From CAXOVX01 sp964213345 (lineage in GTDB: Bacteria; Pseudomonadota; Alphaproteobacteria; Rickettsiales; Midichloriaceae), in contig CAXOVX010000060.1 in NCBI GenBank assembly GCA_964213345.1, positions 1 to 12,181 of the forward strand: DNA of 12,181 nucleotides, in the 5' to 3' direction. Position 1 is the first letter of the stretch; every line of letters begins with the position of its first letter. The translations under genes were made by a program, and so were the position numbers. Under the pieces are notes generated by a model that saw only the letters and a program-made list of their open reading frames with translations, did not search any database and was not told where the DNA came from. Below are positions 1-7,300 of this stretch, piece after piece.

Positions 1-331
1 GGCGTGCGCAAATTCTTCATAGCTAATTTTGCGCAGACCAGCGATATGTTTTGCAACTTCGCGCACATAAGCCGGCTGATTCATCTTGCCTCTATAAGGT
101 ACTGGGGCCAAAAAAGGGGCATCCGTTTCTATCAAGATGCGATCCCTTGGTAGTTTTGTAAGAATTTCTTGTATACCTCTAGCATTTTTAAACGTGACAA
201 TACCGGAAGCCGAAATACAAAACCCTAATCCAAGGCATGCTCCAGCAAAAACATCGCTGCCAGTAAAGCAATGTACCACACCTTCGAAGTGACATTTTGC
301 AATTCACTCCCTTAAGATGTTTAGTGCATCT
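1..331 (-). pseudogene. Truncated tatD 3' fragment, left-edge copy
   Basis: This stretch matches the intact tatD of the window (8259-8589) nearly base for base and runs off the left edge. Homology stops abruptly at 331, which corresponds to tatD codon 137, so the metal-binding N-terminal half is missing. Codon 145 (Gln in the intact gene) is TGA here. After that stop the tatD frame stays open to the edge and keeps recognisable motifs: HCFT, SASGIVTFK, ETDAPFLAP, PYRGK. Substitutions against the intact gene are a mix of silent and conservative changes with some radical ones (Leu to Arg, Asp to Gly). Without the first His pair and the Glu ligand it cannot be an active TatD nuclease. It is best read as a hitch-hiker in the tandem duplication. 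The real tatD end should lie about 45 bp left of the window, followed by another copy of the giant-gene upstream region. Confidence 0.85.
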
Positions 332-368
332 ACCAAGATTTGATCTTATGCAAAAGGAGCCTACGCCG

Positions 369-403
369 GACAGGAAGGATGTGCCACCATCACTCTGTCT
401 GTC
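369..403 (-). terminator. Putative hairpin/terminator after giant gene 1
   Basis: Just past the stop codon of the 1121-aa gene, the minus-strand transcript can form an interrupted hairpin: GACAG pairs with CTGTC and an inner GATG pairs with CATC around the loop GTGGCA. It is followed by GGCGTAGGCTCCTTTTGC, so there is only a T4 run, not a strong U-tract. The matching site after giant gene 2 has different flanking bases but still folds, which argues that the structure matters. It could be a weak intrinsic terminator or a 3'-end stabilising hairpin. Confidence 0.35.
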
Positions 404-416
404 TCGACGATATAAT

Positions 417-3400
417 TTAATGATGCACTCCCACATCTTCATGATTTTGATGATTCCCTAAGGGATGATCATCATACTGATGATGCAGCATATAAGAGCC
501 ATCATTTACATCATTATGCGAAATGACTTTAGCTTCAGCACGTGCCGTAGCTGTTACTACTGTAACTGCCACTGCGAAACAACATACATGATATTTATGA
601 GCAAAGAATATACCCAATCCTGCAATTACCAATGCTCCCACTCCCCCTGAAGCAACACCCAGTATCTTTCCCAACGTCCACCAGCTAGTTTCAGTATTTG
701 TAGTGTTATCATAAAATATGTTACCGATAGTACTACTAATAATCTGCGTCATATTTAAATTGCTAATAGTAATATTTCCTCCTGTAGAATTGAAATGCAC
801 ATACGAATTACCGAGGCTAATTTGCGAATGAATTACATTTCCACTACCTAAATCTACATAAGCATCTGTTCCATTTTGCTTGATCACTAGACTACTAGCA
901 TTTGCAATAGCACTTAAATCGATCACATCACCTTCTTTTATACCGGCAATTTCTATGACATTTTGCATATTGCTTGGTATTTCTAGTCCTGATAACAACC
1001 TATGGACACTACTCAGTAACTTAAAGACTGTTTTACCTCCATCACCACTTGTCAAAACAGCGTTTTGTCCTACTTCTGCTATCAATATATCGTCTCCATC
1101 TAATGCTGACGCAAAACATCTACCTGCTGTTGCCTTATATACTGAACAATCTAAGCGATCTGCACCATTTGATCCAACTAGCACAATTTGATCAGTCCCT
1201 GTATATTTGTTAATACCAAAATTACCCCAGCTAAAGTGTAATAAAGTGATAGAGTTTTTGATATCTTGTACAGTATTAGCACATTCTCGCGTTATTGATA
1301 AATTCCCGCCTTGCTCTATGAAATAATAAGACCCAACATTCCCAGCATTAAGGCTATAAGTGTTACTAGACATCATAGGACAAAGTGGCCCCGTGATGGG
1401 CAGCACATAAATGGGATTACCAATGGAGCAAAGATAAAAACCTCCTATCTTTATACTTCCCTGTCCATCACTATCATCTATGATTTTTTTACCCATATTT
1501 TTTACAGGACATACATAGGTGTCATCTCCTCCAATATCAAAACTTTTGTCATTCCCACCATGGAAGTAAATTATATCATTTCCCGTTCCTGTCTTTATAA
1601 TATCGTCGAAATTTGTCGTACCCCATATGGTGTTGCTACTATTATCCCCTGTAATATTCACTCCATGAGCTGGATAAGAGAAAAATAACATGTCCCAGAT
1701 ATTAGAGGAGGTAGTTTTCCCTTTAACTAACTCTGCAACTATATAGCTAGCAATACCTTCCGTCTTGCTACGAAACTCGATATAAGAATTCCAATAATAA
1801 GTATTTACATCATATGCTCTATAATGGTCGTACCCATTGTATCCTACAAGAGATCCAGATGGCCATTCACTCTGTAAGCCAATGACTTTGGGTTGCCCAG
1901 TGGTATCGTTAAATTGACCTAAGGTATTAAACAGACGGTGCTGACCAATATTATTTTTACCAAATGTGTACTGATCAAAATAAAACCACTCCCATGGCTG
2001 GTAACCCATTTTGGATAAAACATCTACACTGGGATACACCCTATATATTCCACCTACATGCGGAGCCACAGTGTTTATGAAATTAGGCGCTGCGTTGTAT
2101 GTAATGACATTTGCATCTGCAAAAGCCAAGTCCGCACTAGAAAGAGCTGTTAGAATAACTTCTCCAGTACCGAGACTATCGAAGGTAATAGCCTTATACT
2201 TATAACATGCACTTGATAATTCTGCTATCGATGCTCCTAATGAATGTCCTGTAAAACTGTAATCCTGCACATTCTTTCCTTGTTTCAGGATATAGTCCTT
2301 TACATAATCGATAAAGGCACTCGCTGCAGGAAATTGATCTAAAGTTGCAGACAACATTTGCTTTATAACAGAGCCCTGATCTTCTGGTCCTTGCGTCCCA
2401 CCATGAGCTATTACAACAGCTTTATTGGCTATATTTTCATATGCCCTACCACAATAGCCTTTTAGAGCAATGGAAACGTTATTGAAGTACTGTATTACAT
2501 CTGCATCAGTTGAACTTTTTAAAACACTCCAACCTGTCTCGTTAAAGACAGAAACATCATTATATGCGTCATCACTTAAACGTGCATACACGTAGGGTGT
2601 TATAACAGATGGAGTAGGGGTAGGAGCAGGATCTACCATCCTTCCATTAGCATCATAAATTTGTCCATATATGCCATACTTGGCATTGTTACTTTCATGC
2701 CAAGCAACAACAAAGCCACCATTGCTTAATGATGCTACTGATGGGGCCTCTTGGTCACCTGACGTACGACTATTTACCAAAAATTCCAAACCTAGTGCAG
2801 AACCACTCGCACTATACCTTTGTCCATATATACCATAGCCACTGGCATCTTGAAAACTCTCCCAAGTTACAACAAAACTACCGCCATTTAATCCCGCTAC
2901 CGATGGAAGGTCTTGAGTATTTTTTGTGTAAGTATTAACTCTAAACTCAGAACCCAGTGCAGAACCACTTGCATCATATTCTTGCCCATACACACTACGG
3001 CTGTATGGCGTACCATCTTGCCCAAAACTATTCCAAGTAACAATAAAGCCACCATTCTTTAATCCAACTACTGATGGATAGTCTTGAGTGCTTCCTACGT
3101 AAGTATTAATTTTTAACTCAGGGCCCACCGAGGTGCCGCTTGCATCATACCTTTGCCCATATATATCCTCAGAATCATAAAGAGTCCTACTGCCAATATA
3201 AGCAACAAAAAAGCCACCATCACTTAATGATGCTACTGATGGCTGAGAAGCACTAGAATGAACTTTAAACTCAGAACCTAACGAGAAACCATTCGCACCA
3301 TACATCTGCCCGTATACACTATAACCATAACTCTCCCCCTGTGAAAAACTTTTCCAAACGACAACAAAGCCACCACTACTTAATCCTGCCACCGATGGAT

Positions 3401-3782
3401 CTTGCTGACTACTTGAAGTATAAGTATTTACTAAGAATCCAGAACCCAGTGAAGAGCTATTTGCATCATACCTTTGCCCATGTACATCATAATTAGTAAC
3501 ACTACCCGTAGTACAAGCAACAACAAAGCCACCATTGCTTAATCCTGCTATTGATAGTGATGGTCGATCTTCTAAACCATCTGAGTTGCAAATACTTACT
3601 GGAAACTGAGAACCGGCTGGAGAGCCGTTTGCACCATATCTTTGCCCATATACACCATATACACCATAATTCATACTAACGCGACTCTCCCAGGCAATAA
3701 CGAACCCACTGTCACTTAATCCTGCTACTTTAGGAGCACTCTGATCCCATGCTGTGCAACTACTTACTAAAAACTCCGCCAT
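417..3782 (-). CDS. Giant propeller-lipase-RTX-like protein, copy 1 (1121 aa)
   Basis: Probable secreted or surface effector; the exact function is unknown. Residues about 3-380 hold seven repeats of 52-59 aa, each with a GLSxGGFVVxW core (residues 21, 80, 133, 185, 240, 297, 351) followed by YGQRYDAxG; seven units suggest a beta-propeller. A PAPTPTP linker (385-391) leads to a class-3-lipase-like domain with VVIAHGGT (456-463), nucleophile elbow GHSLG (512-516, Ser514), FDSLG near 534 and a candidate catalytic His653. The usual Arg-Gly-Thr of this family reads Gly-Gly-Thr here, so activity is uncertain. Degenerate RTX motifs lie at 730-756 and 894-914, and a GDVIDLSAIAN segment at 951-961. 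The C-terminus has a hydrophobic stretch (about 1035-1080) and a tail with eight His. No Sec signal peptide is seen. The ATG start is supported by AGAGGAGA six bases upstream. It is paralogous to the gene at 4366-7950 and looks complete. Confidence 0.85.
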   Translation of the reverse strand: MAEFLVSSCTAWDQSAPKVAGLSDSGFVIAWESRVSMNYGVYGVYGQRYGANGSPAGSQFPVSICNSDGLEDRPSLSIAGLSNGGFVVACTTGSVTNYDVHGQRYDANSSSLGSGFLVNTYTSSSQQDPSVAGLSSGGFVVVWKSFSQGESYGYSVYGQMYGANGFSLGSEFKVHSSASQPSVASLSDGGFFVAYIGSRTLYDSEDIYGQRYDASGTSVGPELKINTYVGSTQDYPSVVGLKNGGFIVTWNSFGQDGTPYSRSVYGQEYDASGSALGSEFRVNTYTKNTQDLPSVAGLNGGSFVVTWESFQDASGYGIYGQRYSASGSALGLEFLVNSRTSGDQEAPSVASLSNGGFVVAWHESNNAKYGIYGQIYDANGRMVDPAPTPTPSVITPYVYARLSDDAYNDVSVFNETGWSVLKSSTDADVIQYFNNVSIALKGYCGRAYENIANKAVVIAHGGTQGPEDQGSVIKQMLSATLDQFPAASAFIDYVKDYILKQGKNVQDYSFTGHSLGASIAELSSACYKYKAITFDSLGTGEVILTALSSADLAFADANVITYNAAPNFINTVAPHVGGIYRVYPSVDVLSKMGYQPWEWFYFDQYTFGKNNIGQHRLFNTLGQFNDTTGQPKVIGLQSEWPSGSLVGYNGYDHYRAYDVNTYYWNSYIEFRSKTEGIASYIVAELVKGKTTSSNIWDMLFFSYPAHGVNITGDNSSNTIWGTTNFDDIIKTGTGNDIIYFHGGNDKSFDIGGDDTYVCPVKNMGKKIIDDSDGQGSIKIGGFYLCSIGNPIYVLPITGPLCPMMSSNTYSLNAGNVGSYYFIEQGGNLSITRECANTVQDIKNSITLLHFSWGNFGINKYTGTDQIVLVGSNGADRLDCSVYKATAGRCFASALDGDDILIAEVGQNAVLTSGDGGKTVFKLLSSVHRLLSGLEIPSNMQNVIEIAGIKEGDVIDLSAIANASSLVIKQNGTDAYVDLGSGNVIHSQISLGNSYVHFNSTGGNITISNLNMTQIISSTIGNIFYDNTTNTETSWWTLGKILGVASGGVGALVIAGLGIFFAHKYHVCCFAVAVTVVTATARAEAKVISHNDVNDGSYMLHHQYDDHPLGNHQNHEDVGVHH
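2610..2630 (-). repeat. Short Pro/Thr linker repeat, copy 1
   Basis: This encodes PAPTPTP between the propeller repeats and the hydrolase domain. The underlying DNA is a degenerate 6-bp repeat (GGNGTA on the plus strand). Copy 2 has a longer version of ten codons, so unit number has changed by whole six-base steps that keep the reading frame. Confidence 0.75.
2643..3776 (-). repeat. Seven propeller-type repeats, copy 1
   Basis: Seven consecutive protein repeats start almost at the initiator Met. Each unit runs F-x-V-N, then a variable loop, P-S-V-A-G-L-x-x-G-G-F-V-V-x-W, a second variable loop, and Y-G-Q-R-Y-D-A-x-G. The GLxxGGF cores are 59, 53, 52, 55, 57 and 54 residues apart. Variation is concentrated in the two loops (for example residues 33-44 and 195-206), while strand-like cores are kept. 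The family resembles repeats seen in large alphaproteobacterial calcium-binding/RTX proteins; the propeller fold is inferred. Confidence 0.75.
2691..3065 (-). repeat. 375-bp block identical to 6850-7224
   Basis: Reading both copies line by line shows no mismatch over these 375 bp, at a constant offset of 4159. Just left of it, two mismatches occur within three bases; just right, identity breaks at AACTACTGATGG versus CGCTACTGACGG. The block codes for residues about 240-364 (repeats 5-7), while the neighbouring repeats 1-4 and the hydrolase domains differ greatly between the copies. The pattern fits recent gene conversion or recombination between the tandem genes. Confidence 0.9.
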
Positions 3783-4046
3783 ATATCTCCTCTGTATTGA
3801 TTTAAAAAATCACTAATCCTTTCATAACGCTCACGTTGTTGCGCTGCAGGATTCAGGCTCAATCACGTAGTACCACCACACTCCCCCGCCCTTACCTGCG
3901 CTCCTGGTGCCCATTTCAAAACTGGACTTAGTATAACAAACAGCCATTCCCGTTTTGTAAAAAAAAATAGCCACGTCCACATCAGAGTAGACCTATATTT
4001 TTCTTTGTGTAAATATATTTTTTAAATTAATTTTTGACATTGTAAT
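3783..4046 (-). promoter_or_regulatory. Upstream/leader region of giant gene 1
   Basis: This is non-coding sequence between the giant-gene start and the stop codon of the truncated tatD. A block at 3924-3952 is kept in 27 of 29 bases at 8094-8122 although the flanks have diverged. On the minus strand it contains TGTTATACT, an extended -10-like element, about 150 bp before the ATG, so a long leader is likely. Closer to the gene, 3783-3835 is also well conserved: the ribosome-binding site AGAGGAGA, a GATTT/AAATC inverted repeat just before it, and an AACG/CGTT pair. The middle (3880-3915) is G-rich on the transcribed strand and poorly conserved. No start site is proven. Confidence 0.4.
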
Positions 4047-4057
4047 TTAAATTACAA
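4040..4057. repeat. 18-bp perfect palindrome at the truncated tatD stop
   Basis: TTGTAATTTAAATTACAA is its own reverse complement and spans the tatD stop codon (TAA at 4047-4049 on the minus strand). The identical palindrome occurs at 8207-8224 after the intact tatD. It has no adjacent U-run in the tatD direction, so it is not a classic terminator. It could end tatD transcripts weakly or serve as a binding site in the giant-gene upstream region. Confidence 0.6.
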
Positions 4058-4286
4058 CTTTATTAAATAATCGGAGAAAATTTTGTGTTGTGGCATGCGC
4101 AAATTCTTCATAGCTAATTTTGCGCAGACCAGCGATATATTTTTGAATGTGACAATACCAGAAGCTGAAACGTAAAATCCTAATTCAAGGCATGCCTCAG
4201 CAAAAACATCGTTGCCAGTAAAGCAATGTATTACATCTTTGAAGTGACATTTTGCAATTTACTCCCTTAAGATGTTTAGTGCATCT
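4047..4286 (-). pseudogene. Truncated and internally deleted tatD 3' fragment, middle copy
   Basis: This is homologous to tatD codons 137-260 of the intact gene, with the same abrupt 5' junction as the left-edge copy. It has lost 136 bp (equivalent to 8306-8441), joined at 4138/4139, which removes the ETDAPFLAP and PYRGK region and shifts the frame. Codon 145 is TAA here (TGA in the left copy, Gln in the intact gene). The natural tatD end, FNKVVI plus TAA, is retained at 4047. Several positions match the intact gene better than the left copy does, so the three tatD ends are a mosaic. Non-functional as TatD; it marks the unit boundary of the tandem array and may act only as DNA upstream of giant gene 1. 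Confidence 0.88.
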
Positions 4287-4321
4287 ACCAAGATTTGATC
4301 TCATGCAAAAGGAGCCTACGC

Positions 4322-4358
4322 CGGACAAGGAAGGATGTGCCACCATCCTATCTGTCCG
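4322..4358 (-). terminator. Putative hairpin/terminator after giant gene 2
   Basis: Seven bases beyond the TAA of the 1194-aa gene the transcript can fold with CGGACA pairing TGTCCG, an inner GGATG pairing CATCC and the loop GTGGCA. Only a short T4 run follows. The equivalent hairpin after giant gene 1 is kept despite small insertions and substitutions in the stem flanks. Terminator function is inferred. Confidence 0.38.
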
Positions 4359-4365
4359 ATTAATT

Positions 4366-7300
4366 TTAATGGTGCACTCCCACATCTTCATGATCTTGAT
4401 GATTCCCTAAGGGATGATCATCATACTGATGATGCAGCATATAAGAGCCATCATCTACATCATTGTGCGAAATGACTTTAGCTTCAGCACGCGCAGTCGT
4501 AACTACCACTGCAGCCACTGCTGCGAAACAACATACATGATATTTATGAGCAAAGAATACACCTAATCCTGCAATTACCAATGCTCCAACTCCCCCTGAA
4601 ACAACACCCAGTATCTTTCCCAGCGTCCACCAGCTAGTTGTATCAGTGTCAGCACCATTAATAATCTGCGTCATATTTAAATTGTTAATAGTAATATTTC
4701 CTCCTGTAGAATTGAAATGCACATATGAATTACCAAGGCTAATTTGCGAGTGAATCACGTTTCCACCACCGAAATCTATATAAGCATCTGTTCCATTTTG
4801 CTTGATTACTAGACTACTAGTATTTGCAATAGCACTTAAATCGACCACATCACCTTCTTTTATACCATTGATATTTATTACTTTTTGTGTATCGCTTGGT
4901 GTTTCTAGTCCTGATAACAATCTATGGACGCTACTCAGTAATTTAAACACTTTTTTGCCTACATCACAACCTGTTAAAACAGCATTTTGTCCTATTTCCG
5001 CTGCTAATATATCTTCTCCATCTAGTGCTGACGCAAAACATTTACCTGCTATTGCTTTATATACTGAACAATCTAAGTAATCTGCACTATTCGATCCAAC
5101 TAGCACCACAGTATCCGTGCCTGTATATTTACTAATGCCGAAATTACCCCAACTAAAGTGTAACAAAGTAATAGAATTTTTGATATCTTGCACAGTATTA
5201 GCACAATCTGGCGTTATTAATAAATTTCCGCTTTGCTCTATGAAATAGTAGCCCACTCCATTCACATCTAAAAAGTAAGCATTAACAGGAACTGTAGGGC
5301 ATAATGACTTCAAGATAGGAAAAACAACAAGGTTAGAAAGAAGAGAATTACCTATCTGTATTTCTCCACTACCATCACTATCATCTATCGTCTTTTTGCC
5401 TATATTTACTATAGGCATAATGTATGTGTCATGGCCACCTGCATCATGTACAACATCATTTCCTTCAAATAGATAGATTGTATCGTCTCCTTTTCCAGTC
5501 GTTACATTATCATCAAAAGAAGTTGTACCCCATATAATACGACCTTTTGTGAGAACACCGCCTTCGTACCCATTATAATATCCATCGTCTCCTGTGATGT
5601 TTACGCCTTTAAGAGGATGATCTCCGGTTATATACTCAAATGAAAAAAATCCTATTTGAACAACCGTTTTAGCAATAGTAATCCACGGTACTTTTCCTGA
5701 TAATTGTTCTTTTATTAGCGCTTGAGCTTTCGCGCATTCGCAAGCAATACTCGTAGTCTTTTTTTGGTAAGCATCAGCGAAGGGAATCAATTTTAGTGAG
5801 TGTTGATTGTTTTGATACGATTCCCAATAATATCTATTTAGTTCATATGACTGATAGTGATTAAAGCCTGTATAGCCGAGAGATCCAGATGGCCATTCAC
5901 TCTGTAAGCCAATGACTTTGGGTTGCCCAGTAGTATTGTCAAATTGACCTAAGATATTATATTTGCCGTGCTGGCCAAAAGTACCATCATTTGTGTACTT
6001 CGAGTAATAAAACAGCGGGTCTGGTTGCTCATTCATTTTGGATAATTCATCTATGCTAGGATATATCCTATATATTCCGCCTACATGCGCAGCCATAGTG
6101 TTTACAAAATTGGGAGCTGCGTTATACGTAATGACATTTTTATCTACATAATCTAGGTCGGAAGACTCAAAAGGTTTTCCGCCTAATGCTGATAACAACA
6201 GCGCGGATAATAGTTCCCCGGCTTTACCTAAAGAGCTCATCATACCCTGACAAACACCTTTAATAAAGGCTGGCTCACCTTCTCCAATAGAAGCTCTAAT
6301 CACATCTCTAGACCCGGGACTATCAAATGTAAAAGCTTTATAATGATATTTGGCGCTTAATAATTCAGCCAAAACTGCACCTAAAGAATGTCCAGTAGAA
6401 GTGAAGCTATAATCTTGCATACTTTTGCCTTGTTTCTCGATGTAGTCCTTGACACTATCTCTGAATGCTATTACTGAAGAAAATTGATCTACGACATTGC
6501 ATAATGCCATCACTGCGTCAACAATGAGATCTTGCCCAAAACCTGCACTAGGTTCAGTTCCGCGATGTGCTATTACAACAACTTTATCAACTTCATTTAC
6601 ATATGCTCTACCAAAATAACCAGTCAATTTCGCTATATCTGCATTAGCACCAGTCATGTCACTGGAGCTTCTTAAAACACTCCAATTTGCTTCGTCAAAG
6701 ACAGAAGCATCTTTATATACATCAACACTTAAACGCGCACACATGTAGGGTGTTACAACAGATGGGGTAGGGGTAGGAGTAGGAGTAGGGGTCACCAGTC
6801 CTCCATTAGCATCATAAATTTGTCCATATATGCCATACTTGGCATTATCACTTTCATGCCAAGCAACAACAAAGCCACCATTGCTTAATGATGCTACTGA
6901 TGGGGCCTCTTGGTCACCTGACGTACGACTATTTACCAAAAATTCCAAACCTAGTGCAGAACCACTCGCACTATACCTTTGTCCATATATACCATAGCCA
7001 CTGGCATCTTGAAAACTCTCCCAAGTTACAACAAAACTACCGCCATTTAATCCCGCTACCGATGGAAGGTCTTGAGTATTTTTTGTGTAAGTATTAACTC
7101 TAAACTCAGAACCCAGTGCAGAACCACTTGCATCATATTCTTGCCCATACACACTACGGCTGTATGGCGTACCATCTTGCCCAAAACTATTCCAAGTAAC
7201 AATAAAGCCACCATTCTTTAATCCCGCTACTGACGGATAATCCTGATAATTTGAAGCATAAGTATTAGCCTTAAAATCGGAACTTGCTGGTACTGGAACA

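Noticed and set aside
188..442. Short minus-strand frames at 188-442 and 4197-4391, both beginning MKMWEC
   Set aside because: They overlap the 3' end of the giant genes and the tatD fragments in another frame. Their similarity is explained by the duplicated DNA, and there is no convincing ribosome-binding site.
465..650. Plus-strand frames inside the giant genes (for example 465-650, 880-1191, 1311-1688, 4802-5080)
   Set aside because: They are antisense to well-supported coding sequence, have low-complexity or unfamiliar translations and no start signals.
2729..2938. Identical 69-aa plus-strand frames at 2729-2938 and 6888-7097
   Set aside because: They are antisense shadows of the identical 375-bp block inside the giant genes; identity comes from the block, not from coding constraint on this strand.
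2643..3776. CRISPR-like or DNA-level direct repeat array
   Set aside because: The periodicity is about 160 bp, in frame and protein-level, with diverged DNA between units; there are no short identical repeats with unique spacers.
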